Positions 1 to 8,706 of a stretch of 64,000 bases of DNA are shown one piece after another. A program made the translations under genes and the position numbers. The first letter of the stretch is position 1, and each line of letters opens with the position of its first letter. Under the pieces are notes generated by a model. It searched no databases and had not been told where the DNA came from. It worked only from the letters and a program-made list of their open reading frames with translations. The stretch spans positions 1 to 64,000 of the forward strand of contig JBOGKE010000034.1 of assembly GCA_050745265.1 (NCBI GenBank), written 5' to 3'. The DNA comes from RH2-MAG17b sp050745265 (GTDB lineage: Bacteria > Acidobacteriota > Terriglobia > UBA7540).

Positions 1-1045
<1,045 letters not shown>

Positions 1046-1201
1046 ATAAAATCTGCTCAACACACCCAAACCATCGAACGATTGGCGATTTGCGATTGAT
1101 GATTGATGATTGAAAAGCAGCTCTCGCGCTTCCCAATGTTCAATCGGCAGATCACTCAACCCTCAATGCGCGGCTGCGCCGCGCAGATTCGCCTTTGTTA
1201 C

Positions 1202-1226
1202 CTGCCTGAATCCACAACTCAGGCAG
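1202..1226. repeat. Perfect 8-bp hairpin in the 23S leader
   Basis: CTGCCTGA and TCAGGCAG are perfectly complementary around a 9-base loop. It lies between the boxA-like sequence and the mature 23S 5' end, so it could be a processing or pausing structure. There is no T-run, so it is not an obvious terminator. Confidence 0.5.
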
Positions 1227-1250
1227 ATGAGCACTTGTAGACGCCGCACT

Positions 1251-1270
1251 ATTCAGTTTTCAAAGAGCAT
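1251..1270 (-). promoter_or_regulatory. boxA-like rRNA antitermination element
   Basis: On the minus strand the sequence is ATGCTCTTTGAAAACTGAAT. It matches the boxA core (TGCTCTTT) that NusB/NusE bind in rRNA leaders, and the common GCTCTTTGAAAACTGAAT found in bacterial rRNA spacers. It lies about 210 bases upstream of the mature 23S 5' end. Its presence fits a transcription unit that carries its own antitermination signal although no 16S gene precedes it. Confidence 0.65.
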
Positions 1271-1596
1271 TGAGCGCGAAACGGGAATCGCTTCCCGCCT
1301 CGCCTTCCCAGTCAGCGCCTCGCATCCGAACGATGCGCGTTCGCCGAGATTCTGGGCCGGGCGTTTGAAACCTTCAAGCGTCCGGCTCGGAACCTCGCAC
1401 CGCCCACAATATTCGACCGCCGTAGCTCGGGAGCCACCGCAGAGTATCTTCTTCGAATTGTGTGGGTTGGCTGGGCGAAACAGGCAGGGCTTCGGAAGGA
1501 AGAGACCTACTTGATTCACCGCCTCAGGTGGTTAAACTAAGCGTATCTGTTCTCCAGCGGCTGATAAGCCTTGCAATCGTTCAGCGACAATTTAGT

Positions 1597-1625
1597 AAGT
1601 TACCACGCAGCAGACCGAATTGCAA
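1597..1625 (-). promoter_or_regulatory. Candidate promoter for the 23S unit
   Basis: On the minus strand TTGCAA (1620-1625) is separated by exactly 17 bases from TAACTT (1597-1602). This is a plausible sigma-70-type pair upstream of the boxA-like element. Both hexamers are imperfect and other arrangements are possible. Confidence 0.3.
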
Positions 1626-1675
1626 GAGGTGTTCGCCAAAAAAAATCTGAATCGCGGAGCCGTGTCACAAGCACG

Positions 1676-2578
1676 CTATCCGCCCGTATAGCTGTAGTTT
1701 CCCTCGGCAATCGCTTGCACGGGCCCGATCAGCGTGACATTGGAATTCTCGGGCCACTCAACCTTCAGGTCGCCGGCGACCGTACGTACGCGAAGACGGC
1801 GGCCGCTGAAGCCATTCAGAATCGACGCGACCGCGGCGGCGCACGAACCCGTGCCTGATGACGCCGTAATCCCCACGCCGCGCTCCCAGTATCGCACCTC
1901 GATCGTCCGTCGCGAAACGACTCTCACGAACTCAACATTAGTACGATTCGGGAAACACCGGTGGATTTCAATGCTGCGGCCCACCGCGGGCCAGTCGATC
2001 TCGCTAAATCGTTTGACGAAGAGCGAGCAATGGGGATTGCCCATCGAGGTAACGGTCGCCCGATGAATTCCCGACGGTGTCTTGAGGGCGTAGCCCACGA
2101 CCGGCGCGGCCGCATTGCGAGCGCGAAACGGAATCCGAGCCGGCTCGAGAATAGGATTGCCCATCGCGACGCGAAACTCCCACTTCCCTTCCTCCGCTTC
2201 CAGAAGCTCCAGTGTCCGAATCCCAGCGGCCGTCTCAATCCTGAGCGGGCTCTTCCGATTTCCGGACTCGACCAGAAATGCGCCGACGCAGCGGATTCCA
2301 TTGCCAGACATTTCCGCTTCGCTGCCGTCGGCGTTGAAAAATCGCACGCGAGCATCGTTGGCGGAACTCCGAGGTGATAGAACGAGCAAAAATCCGTCCG
2401 CGCCGATGCCGGTGTGCCGTTCGCAGATAGCCTTTGCGACACGAGGAAAAATTTGCCGACGCGGCCCCGTTCCTCCATTCCACCTCGCCGAATCGCGTCC
2501 TCGGCGGGGCCAACGGTCGAGCGCCGAAACGATGAAGTCATTGCCTAGTCCGTGCAGTTTAGCAAATGGAATTCGCAC
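1676..2578 (-). CDS. dapF: Diaminopimelate epimerase
   Basis: It interconverts LL- and meso-diaminopimelate for lysine and peptidoglycan synthesis in the cytosol. The protein (~300 aa) opens with the family signature KLHGLGNDF and has GIGADG, the first catalytic cysteine in MSGNGIRC (Cys97), the substrate-binding MGNPH, and a WERGVG block. The second catalytic cysteine, normally in A-C-G-S/T-G, is replaced by serine (T-A-S-S-G-T-G, Ser241); the later Cys246 is kept. The start is GTG at 2578, two bases after the stop of the upstream gene, which implies translational coupling. The longer open frame is rejected because homology begins at this GTG. It is the last gene of a pfkB - GT-C-like - dapF run. 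Confidence 0.93.
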   Translation of the reverse strand: MRIPFAKLHGLGNDFIVSALDRWPRRGRDSARWNGGTGPRRQIFPRVAKAICERHTGIGADGFLLVLSPRSSANDARVRFFNADGSEAEMSGNGIRCVGAFLVESGNRKSPLRIETAAGIRTLELLEAEEGKWEFRVAMGNPILEPARIPFRARNAAAPVVGYALKTPSGIHRATVTSMGNPHCSLFVKRFSEIDWPAVGRSIEIHRCFPNRTNVEFVRVVSRRTIEVRYWERGVGITASSGTGSCAAAVASILNGFSGRRLRVRTVAGDLKVEWPENSNVTLIGPVQAIAEGNYSYTGG

Positions 2579-2580
2579 GG

Positions 2581-4155
2581 CTATCGTCTCCGCCGCCGGT
2601 AAATCTCGAGCTGCTCGTGATGAGGAAGCGGCACGTTCAGAACTTCTTGAAAGTGCGAAAACGCGGGCGGATAGGCGCGCATCAGCGCGTCCACGGAATC
2701 GTATCTTCGCCGTATCACCCAGCCCACCCACTTGGCGGCGCCAAAGCGGAGCTGCCGCCAGTATTTCCGGTTCCGCGGCGTCAACGTCTTCCGGTACGGA
2801 ATCCCGACGCTCGGATTCAGGCAGGGCCACGCGCCGGCTTCCGCGAGAACGCGCTCCCCGTCATAATGAGCGCGAAAGAACCGAATCACATCCTGCTCCG
2901 CAAGGGATTTGCAGGGCGTATTCAGAATGCTCTCCCGAACCGTCGCCAGCCGCCGCGCTCCGGACCACGCCATCCCCAAAGCCTGAAATGTGAGGATCGC
3001 GCACAAGATCACACCGAGTACCAGGCGTTTGCGCCGGGAGACACTCTCCGGCACGAGAAAGCTCGGCAGAAGCGCCAGCGCGGGCGCCATCTCCGCGCCG
3101 TAACGCAGATTATAATACGCGTGCGGCGGCAGCGTTGGCACATAGATCGGTACACTCCCGTGGGCCAGCGATTGCGCGTAAAAGCAGACCGGAACGAGAA
3201 AGAGCAGCGCCGCAGCACGCCGCTCTCGCATCCGCCGGTTCAGGATCCACGCCACCAAGCCCAACGCCGCGAGCTCAAGGCTCCAGGGTCCGAACACGAG
3301 CCTCAGGTCCTCGACGTAGTATCTCACCGAGAGCCACACGCTGCCGTCGGTCGGGTAGCGGTACCCGGTGGTAGCAAGTTGGTGAAGGTAAATCGCCTGC
3401 GCAGAATAGGGCCCGTTATAAAACTGCAGCGGGTTATGGAACCTGTAGGCGTTATGCGCCAGCCAAAGCGCCGGGCCGAGGCCGGCGATCAGGCAGAAAA
3501 GAAGAGTTTCGCCAAGCCGGTCTTTCCAGCCTCTCCGGCGGCAGAACAGCAGAAACAGCGCCGCGAACGGCAACAGGGACCAGCCGTCATAGCGCGTCAG
3601 CGTGCCGAAGAACGCCGCGATGGCGGTCCAAACCACGATCCGCGTTCGCCCGGACTGCTGGAATCGAAACAAACCATACACGACGAGCACAGCCCACAGC
3701 ACCGCGAGAGGCTCGGTGAGCGGAGTGGCGGCTACGTAGAGAACGTTCAGGGAGATGAGGAAGAACGCCAGCGTCACGGCCGCGGCCACGCCGCTGCTAT
3801 TCATCTCGAACGAGAGCCGGAACAGAAACCAAGCGCTGAGCGCAAAAGCGACGGAGGCGACGAAGCTTCCTGCGAGCCCGGTGCGCCACAAGGTATCGTT
3901 CAGGGCGAGCGGCGCGGCAAGCAGGTGAAACAGGGGAAGCCAGACACTGCCAATTTCCTGATAGCCCGGAGTCAGCGAATCGAAGAGACGCCGCGCGCCC
4001 TCGACGTGCGCGATCCCGTCGCCATAGAGATTGCTGAGGCCGCGCGACTCAAAGAACCACAGGCTGGAGACGGTCGCCGCCAGGATACATAGCCAGCACG
4101 CGGCGCCGATCCTTCGCGTGAGATGCGGCGGGCCCGCTGCCGTCTGATCAGACAT
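2581..4155 (-). CDS. Polytopic membrane protein, GT-C glycosyltransferase-like
   Basis: A 524-aa integral membrane protein with roughly ten or more hydrophobic segments. After the first transmembrane helix comes an acidic loop (GDGIAHVEGAR, around residues 45-55), and later TRYDGW in a second extracytoplasmic loop. This arrangement resembles ArnT/PMT-type GT-C enzymes, which transfer sugars from polyprenyl-phosphate donors. Specific donor and acceptor cannot be read. The ATG at 4155 overlaps the pfkB stop by 8 bases, and its own stop is 2 bases from dapF, so the three are probably cotranscribed. It could also be a membrane protein of unknown function with GT39-like topology. Confidence 0.6.
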   Translation of the reverse strand: MSDQTAAGPPHLTRRIGAACWLCILAATVSSLWFFESRGLSNLYGDGIAHVEGARRLFDSLTPGYQEIGSVWLPLFHLLAAPLALNDTLWRTGLAGSFVASVAFALSAWFLFRLSFEMNSSGVAAAVTLAFFLISLNVLYVAATPLTEPLAVLWAVLVVYGLFRFQQSGRTRIVVWTAIAAFFGTLTRYDGWSLLPFAALFLLFCRRRGWKDRLGETLLFCLIAGLGPALWLAHNAYRFHNPLQFYNGPYSAQAIYLHQLATTGYRYPTDGSVWLSVRYYVEDLRLVFGPWSLELAALGLVAWILNRRMRERRAAALLFLVPVCFYAQSLAHGSVPIYVPTLPPHAYYNLRYGAEMAPALALLPSFLVPESVSRRKRLVLGVILCAILTFQALGMAWSGARRLATVRESILNTPCKSLAEQDVIRFFRAHYDGERVLAEAGAWPCLNPSVGIPYRKTLTPRNRKYWRQLRFGAAKWVGWVIRRRYDSVDALMRAYPPAFSHFQEVLNVPLPHHEQLEIYRRRRR

Positions 4156-5053
4156 CGAAATGCGTCATCGCTTTGAACGCGCGGAACCGGTCTTCGATCT
4201 CCTGCGGCTCGACGCGCAAAAGGCGCGAAACGCCGAATTCCTCAACCGCGAAGCTCGCCATCACGGAGCCGTAGACGAGCGCGCGGCGCAGGTCCGCCTC
4301 GCCGAAGCCGCCATTGCGCGCGAGATAACCCATGAATCCGCCGGCAAAACTGTCGCCCGCCCCCGTCGGATCGCGCACCTGCTCCAAGGGATATGCGGGC
4401 GCGAAGAAAATCGACTCGCCCTGGAACAGCACCGCTCCGTGCTCGCCGCGCTTCACCACCAGAGTTCGCGGTCCGAGCTTCAGAATTTCCGCCGACGCCT
4501 TGCGCAGGTTGTCCGTTCCCGAAAGCATCCTCGCCTCGCCCTCGTTAATCACCACGGCGTCCACTTCAGCGAGTGCCGTCTTCAGCTCTTCGGGTTTTCC
4601 GGTGATCCAATAGTTCATCGTGTCGCACGCCACCCAGCGCGCCTTCGGCATCTGGCGGCGGACGTGCAACTGCAACGCGGGATCAATGTTACCGAGGAAG
4701 ACAAATTCGGATCCGAGATACGGTTGCGGTATTTTCGGCGAGAACGACTGGAAGACGTTGAGCTGCGTCTCCAGCGTGCGGGCTTCGTTCATGTCACCGT
4801 TGTATTCGCCGCGCCAGCGAAAGGTCTTCCCCTGAGTCTTTTCGAGACCGAGCGTGTCGATACGCCGCCCGCGGAAAATGTCCATTTGCGATTCGCCAAA
4901 ATCCTCACCGACCACGGCCACCACGTTAACGGGCGCGAAATAGCTCGCGGTGACGGAGAAGTACGTCGCTGAACCCCCGGCGATCTCTTCCGCCTGTCCG
5001 TACGGCGTTCGAATCGTATCAAAGGCCACTGAGCCGACCACCAACAAAGCCAT
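4148..5053 (-). CDS. PfkB-family carbohydrate/nucleoside kinase
   Basis: A 301-aa ribokinase-like kinase, phosphorylating a sugar or nucleoside with ATP in the cytosol. The N-terminal VVGSVAFDTI strand, the GGSATY substrate-loop region and the C-terminal signature RDPTGAGDSFAGG, with the catalytic Asp in GAGD, are all present. The start is the ATG at 5053, preceded by a GGGAGGG ribosome site; the frame upstream is the palindromic repeat at 5101-5182, not protein. It lies next to mtnP, which releases (deoxy)ribose-1-phosphate species, so a role in nucleoside or sugar salvage is possible. The substrate is unknown. Confidence 0.85.
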   Translation of the reverse strand: MALLVVGSVAFDTIRTPYGQAEEIAGGSATYFSVTASYFAPVNVVAVVGEDFGESQMDIFRGRRIDTLGLEKTQGKTFRWRGEYNGDMNEARTLETQLNVFQSFSPKIPQPYLGSEFVFLGNIDPALQLHVRRQMPKARWVACDTMNYWITGKPEELKTALAEVDAVVINEGEARMLSGTDNLRKASAEILKLGPRTLVVKRGEHGAVLFQGESIFFAPAYPLEQVRDPTGAGDSFAGGFMGYLARNGGFGEADLRRALVYGSVMASFAVEEFGVSRLLRVEPQEIEDRFRAFKAMTHFDV

Positions 5054-5100
5054 CGCAAACCCTCCCAAGCGCAGAAACGAAAGATCAGAGACAAGAGCCG

Positions 5101-5182
5101 GTAGCCACGGCACGAGTTCCGTGTCGTGGGCTTTTTCCCGGTGGGCAAACAACCCACGGCACGGAGACCGTGCCGTGGCTAC
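5101..5182. repeat. Two-hairpin dispersed repeat, copy A (GTAGCCACGG family)
   Basis: The element opens with GTAGCCACGG and closes with CCGTGGCTAC. Inside are two hairpins: CCACGGCACG/CGTGTCGTGG (one G-U pair) and CCACGGCACGG/CCGTGCCGTGG (perfect), separated by a spacer containing CTTTTT. Other copies are at 6060, 6980, 28144 and 53837, with partial ones at 16865 and 37809. It sits between pfkB and mtnP; the mtnP stop codon (TAG) lies inside it. Confidence 0.85.
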
Positions 5183-6042
5183 CTCAGATACTTCCCCACG
5201 AGCAACGCCAGCCGCTTCTTCGTCGCCGCCGGAATTTTCTTTCGATCCGTGATGAACGCGTGAGCGAGCGCCGAGCCGCACTTGCACGCACGCGCCCCCG
5301 GCATGTTCCGCACCGCCAGGCGGATAATCTCCCGGGCGTTCTCTACATTGCGCCGGAGGTATTCGAGCACCTGATCTACGGTGACGGCCTCGTGCTCGGC
5401 GTGCCAGCAGTCGTAATCGGTCACCAAGGCGAGCGTAGCGTAGCAGATCTCCGCTTCGCGCGCGAGCTTCGCCTCCTGCAGCGTAGTCATTCCAATAATG
5501 TCCATGCCCCAGGCGCGGTAGATATTCGATTCCGCTTTAGTGGAGAACGCCGGGCCCTCCATGCAAACGTAAGTGCCCGCAGTATGGCAATTCACTTCGG
5601 CGTCTGCGCAAGCCGACTCGAGCGCCGAGCGCACAACCGGACAAAACGGCTCCGCGAAGCCGATGTGAGCGGCGAGGCCGCTGCCGAAGAAGGTCGAGAC
5701 GCGTCCGCGCGTGCGGTCGAACAACTGATCGGGAACCACGCAGTCCATCGGCTTGAAATCCTCGCGCAGCGACCCGACGGCGCTCACCGAGATGATACGC
5801 TCGACGCCCAGCTTCTTGAAACCGTAAATGTTGGCGCGGAAGTTGATCTCGGAAGGAAGCAACACGTGTCCGCGCCCGTGGCGCGCCAGAAACGCCACGC
5901 GGCGCCCTTCGAGTTCGCCGATCACGTAACCGTCCGACGGTCGGCCAAACGGCGTCGCCACCCGCACGCGTCCCTTTTCCCGCATGCCGGCCATCTGGTA
6001 GATTCCGCTGCCGCCAATGATGCCAATTGCCGCTTTGGCCAT
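5179..6042 (-). CDS. mtnP: S-methyl-5'-thioadenosine phosphorylase (MTAP family)
   Basis: It cleaves methylthioadenosine (or a related 5'-deoxynucleoside) with phosphate to adenine and the sugar-1-phosphate, in purine and methionine salvage. The 287-aa protein has IGIIGGSGIY at the N-terminus, RHGRGH (phosphate binding), CMEGPAFSTKAES and MTTLQEAKLAREAEICYA, and VTDYDCWH, all typical of the MTAP/PNP family. Start is the ATG at 6042. The stop lies within repeat copy A. Flanking repeats on both sides suggest its transcript ends are set off from those of pfkB and the MBL gene. It could prefer inosine or 5'-deoxyadenosine; specificity cannot be settled by eye. Confidence 0.93.
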   Translation of the reverse strand: MAKAAIGIIGGSGIYQMAGMREKGRVRVATPFGRPSDGYVIGELEGRRVAFLARHGRGHVLLPSEINFRANIYGFKKLGVERIISVSAVGSLREDFKPMDCVVPDQLFDRTRGRVSTFFGSGLAAHIGFAEPFCPVVRSALESACADAEVNCHTAGTYVCMEGPAFSTKAESNIYRAWGMDIIGMTTLQEAKLAREAEICYATLALVTDYDCWHAEHEAVTVDQVLEYLRRNVENAREIIRLAVRNMPGARACKCGSALAHAFITDRKKIPAATKKRLALLVGKYLR

Positions 6043-6059
6043 GAATCCTCAACAAGGCA

Positions 6060-6143
6060 GTAGCCACGGCACGCTTTTTGTGCCGCGGGCTTTTTCCCCA
6101 ACCTGCAAGCAAGCCACGGCACAAGAACCGTGCCGTGGCTTAC
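6060..6143. repeat. Two-hairpin dispersed repeat, copy B
   Basis: Same architecture as copy A: CCACGGCAC/GTGCCGCGG (one mismatch), a CTTTTTCCCC spacer, then CCACGGCAC/GTGCCGTGG (perfect). It occupies almost the whole gap between the MBL hydrolase stop and mtnP start. Confidence 0.85.
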
Positions 6144-6146
6144 CCA

Positions 6147-6971
6147 TCAAAGCGCTACCTCAACTCGCCCGTCATGCTCCCTAAGGCGCGCCCAGGGCGT
6201 GGCCGCATCGTGCGGGAAAACAACCCAAGCGTTCTCGGTGGCGAGTTCAGGCAGCAATCGCTTCTTGGTCGCCAGCGTGTCGAGCGGATAGAGATCGAAG
6301 CTCATCATCCAGGCGTACGGCAGGTGCGCCATGGTGGGCGCGATGTCCGAAATGAAATAAGCTTCTTCGCCGTCCGACCTGATCCGCACGCCCTGCATAT
6401 GCCGCGTGTGACCGGGAAGGACTTCGACCTGGACGCCCGGCAGCACTTCCGCGTCGCCCTCCAGGAATTCGGTCTGGTTTTCCGCCGCCTCGAAAAACTC
6501 GCGCTCATAGCTTCCGCGGTCGCGTTCGGTAGGATTTACGGCGTGTTCCCACTCGCCGCGCTGCACGAAATATCGTGCTCGCGGAAAGCTCGGGATCATT
6601 CCCGAGCCCTCGCGCCGCACGTTCCATCCGCAGTGGTCAAAATGGAGGTGGGTATTGATCACCAAGTCCACGTCCTCGAGCGATAACCCGAATCTCTTAA
6701 GCTCCGCCGGTAAGATCGCCACAGAATGGTCAATCCCGAAAATATCGGTGCGTTTAGGGTCGAATTTATCGCCCACACCGGTCTCGATCAGAACATTGTT
6801 CCGGCCCGTTTGCACGAGCAGGCAAGTGAGGCCGAGGCGAACACGGTTGCGGTCGTCGGCGGCGAGCCTCTTCTCCCAAAGCGGCTTCGGCACCACGCCG
6901 AACATCTGGCCGCCGTCAAGCGTGAACGTGCCGTCGGAGAGGGCGTGAATTTCGAATCGTCCGAGTTTCAT
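6147..6971 (-). CDS. MBL-fold metallo-hydrolase
   Basis: A 274-aa zinc hydrolase of the lactonase-like metallo-beta-lactamase branch, probably cytosolic. The metal motif THLHFDH (HxHxDH) is near residues 107-113, followed by PGHTRHMQG (third metal His) and FISDIAP (bridging Asp). The order and spacing match quorum-lactonase/AttM-like proteins, but the substrate cannot be inferred. Start is the ATG at 6971. It is flanked by repeat copies B and C, with mce upstream and mtnP downstream on the same strand. Confidence 0.88.
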   Translation of the reverse strand: MKLGRFEIHALSDGTFTLDGGQMFGVVPKPLWEKRLAADDRNRVRLGLTCLLVQTGRNNVLIETGVGDKFDPKRTDIFGIDHSVAILPAELKRFGLSLEDVDLVINTHLHFDHCGWNVRREGSGMIPSFPRARYFVQRGEWEHAVNPTERDRGSYEREFFEAAENQTEFLEGDAEVLPGVQVEVLPGHTRHMQGVRIRSDGEEAYFISDIAPTMAHLPYAWMMSFDLYPLDTLATKKRLLPELATENAWVVFPHDAATPWARLREHDGRVEVAL

Positions 6972-6979
6972 TTGTCGCG

Positions 6980-7066
6980 GTAGCCACGGTCAGTGCTTTC
7001 CTGACCGTGGGTTTTTGTTCGACAGAAGGGCCCACGGTCAATCAAACAGCGATTGACCGTGGCTAC
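6980..7066. repeat. Two-hairpin dispersed repeat, copy C
   Basis: This copy keeps the fold but changes the stem sequence: CCACGGTCAG/CTGACCGTGG and CCACGGTCAATC/GATTGACCGTGG are both perfectly paired. The substitution of GGCAC by GGTCA on both arms, compared with copies A and B, is covariation that argues the structure matters. It lies between mce and the MBL gene. Confidence 0.88.
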
Positions 7067-7103
7067 CACTGCCCGCTGAGTACTGAAACCTGATCGCTGA
7101 AAG

Positions 7104-7502
7104 CTACTCTTCAACCAGCTCAATCAGTACGCCCGCCGTACTCTTGGGATGAAGGAACGCGATGCGTTCCCCTCCCGCGCCGGCGCGGGGCTCCTTATCG
7201 ACCAAGCGAATGCCGGACCGCTCGAGCTCCTTCAGGAAACCCGCGAGGTTGGGAACCGCCACAGTGAGATGATGAACACCCGGGCCGCGCCGGTCGATGA
7301 ATCGCGCAACCGGAGAATCCGCGGCCGTGGCCTCCAACAATTCGATACGGCTCTGGCCCAACTCGAAGACCACAACGCGAATCTTTTGATCTTCTACGAT
7401 CTCAGGAGCAGCGCACGGGGCGCCCAGAAGCGCCGTAAAAATCGGAATCGCCTCTGCGAGGGATTCGACCGCCACCCCAACATGATGCAAGCGCATAGTC
7501 AT
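7104..7502 (-). CDS. mce: Methylmalonyl-CoA epimerase
   Basis: It interconverts (R)- and (S)-methylmalonyl-CoA in propionate/branched-chain metabolism. About 132 aa of vicinal-oxygen-chelate fold: LHHVGVAVESL at the start (metal His), ELGQSRIELLE, PGVHHLTVAV (second metal His) and a final IAFLHPKSTAGVLIELVEE with the metal Glu. Two ATGs (7502 and 7496) are possible and neither has a clear ribosome site; the longer frame into the upstream repeat is rejected. meaB lies directly upstream, so the two probably form a methylmalonyl-CoA mutase support unit; the mutase itself is not in the window. Confidence 0.9.
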   Translation of the reverse strand: MTMRLHHVGVAVESLAEAIPIFTALLGAPCAAPEIVEDQKIRVVVFELGQSRIELLEATAADSPVARFIDRRGPGVHHLTVAVPNLAGFLKELERSGIRLVDKEPRAGAGGERIAFLHPKSTAGVLIELVEE

Positions 7503-7504
7503 CG

Positions 7505-7625
7505 GGTCGCTGGGTGGTTGAACCAATGATCCATTGATCTCTTGCTTCATCGAGGCTGCGCCCGGCGGGCGAGGAGGGCGCGGTCCCCGAGAAAAACAAG
7601 TCAATGGGTCAATGATTCGATCCAT
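7505..7625. repeat. Inverted degenerate CAATGATCCATTGA-type units between mce and meaB
   Basis: CAATGATCCATTGA near 7525 and TCAATGGGTCAATGATTCG near 7602 are roughly inverted copies and overlap the meaB 3' end. The same kind of unit builds the 23S helix insertion (649-769). This looks like a short dispersed repeat that tolerates insertion at gene ends. Confidence 0.5.
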
Positions 7626-8571
7626 CGACGAAGCAATTTCGTATCAGCTCTTCGGCCACGGAGTACGGATCGGTCCGCCCGCCGCAAATCTGTTCGACTT
7701 GCTCGGCGATGAGCGCATCGCAGCCGCGGTTCACACGCTTGATCAACCGCCGCCTTAGCATTTCGAAAATGCGCCGCCGCCAGCGTTCTTCTGTTCGCTG
7801 CCTTGCCACAGCGGTGCGCTGCGCAAAAACTCGGAAGTCATCGATGGCGCGAAGCACGCCGTCAACGCCCTCGCCCGTGGTGGCTACCGTCCGCACCAGC
7901 GGCGGACGCCACCCGTCAGGATTTGCAGCCATCTCGAGCATCGCGGCGATCTCCCGCGCAGTGCGGCCCGTGTCGCCGGCGTCGGATTTGTTAATCACGA
8001 AAACGTCCGCGATCTCCATTACGCCGGCCTTGAATGCCTGGACGCTATCCCCGGCGCCGGGCACGAGGAGCAGCACGGTGACGTCGGCGAGCCGGGCAAT
8101 CTCGATCTCATCCTGGCCGATGCCCACCGTTTCGATGATAACGAGGTCACACCCGCACGCCTCGAGAACTACCACGGCGTCCCAAACGCCCGGGGCGAGT
8201 CCGCCGAGCAGCCCGCGGGTTGCCATGCTCCGAATATAGATTCCGGAATCGACCGCGAGGCTTTGCATCCGGATGCGGTCCCCAAGAATCGCGCCGCCGC
8301 TAAACGGACTCGTGGGATCGACCGCCAAAATGCCGACGCGAAGCCCGCGCCTTCGGTACGCCGCTGCGAGCTTCTCCACCAGCGTACTTTTTCCGGTACC
8401 CGGAGAGCCGGTCAGCCCGATGACGGGCGAGCGCCGCGAGCTGACAAACAGACGTTTGAGCAAAGCAACGCTGGATTCGTCGCCGCTCTCGATTCCCGAG
8501 ATAGCGCGCGCGACCGCGCGACGGTCGCCTTTTTGGATGGCCTCCGCAAGCTCTTCGCAGGAACCGGTCAT
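7609..8571 (-). CDS. meaB: Methylmalonyl-CoA mutase-associated GTPase MeaB
   Basis: A G3E-family GTPase chaperone that protects and reloads adenosylcobalamin on methylmalonyl-CoA mutase. The 320-aa form has the Walker A motif GLTGSPGTGKSTL, the MeaB-specific VDPTSPFSGGAILGDRIRM, SMATRGLLGGL, the switch ETVGIGQDE and the base-recognition NKSD. Start chosen is ATG 8571, which gives the usual family length; a TTG at 8655 would add 28 unlike residues. Its last codons lie in an ATTGA-type repeat. It is cotranscribed in sense with mce. Confidence 0.92.
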   Translation of the reverse strand: MTGSCEELAEAIQKGDRRAVARAISGIESGDESSVALLKRLFVSSRRSPVIGLTGSPGTGKSTLVEKLAAAYRRRGLRVGILAVDPTSPFSGGAILGDRIRMQSLAVDSGIYIRSMATRGLLGGLAPGVWDAVVVLEACGCDLVIIETVGIGQDEIEIARLADVTVLLLVPGAGDSVQAFKAGVMEIADVFVINKSDAGDTGRTAREIAAMLEMAANPDGWRPPLVRTVATTGEGVDGVLRAIDDFRVFAQRTAVARQRTEERWRRRIFEMLRRRLIKRVNRGCDALIAEQVEQICGGRTDPYSVAEELIRNCFVDGSNH

Positions 8572-8706
8572 AAACAGCGCCCGAGGAGGGATCGTAGCAG
8601 AAGGCTCACGAGCTTTCAATTTGCGACTGGCGTGATCAGTTTCAGACTTCGACAAGAAGCGGGCGCTATACTGGCCGGCGCTCGAGCGCGGCGTCGCAGG
8701 CTTATA

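Larger units (their letters stand above)
1046..1675. other. 23S leader / intergenic region without 16S or tRNA
   Basis: This 630-base gap between the 23S 5' end and the dapF stop was read for the 16S 3' terminus, for tRNA T-loop signatures and for protein genes. None was found. It contains an inverted pair of degenerate ATTGATGATTG-type units (1085-1175), a perfect 8-bp hairpin (1202-1226), a boxA-like element (1251-1270) and one promoter-like hexamer pair (1597-1625). The open frames across it show no recognisable protein. Confidence 0.7.

Noticed and set aside
1110..1514. 134-codon open frame upstream of dapF
   Set aside because: It overlaps the boxA-like leader and hairpin, has no ribosome site, and its composition is not protein-like.
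1046..1675. Possible tRNA or 16S 3' end in the 23S leader
   Set aside because: No anti-Shine-Dalgarno sequence, no GGTTCGANTCC-type T-arm on either strand and no cloverleaf could be drawn.
2566..4092. 508-codon open frame on the plus strand
   Set aside because: It is antisense to the GT-C-like membrane gene; its Arg/Gln/Pro-rich composition is typical of shadow frames in high-GC coding DNA and it has no motif.
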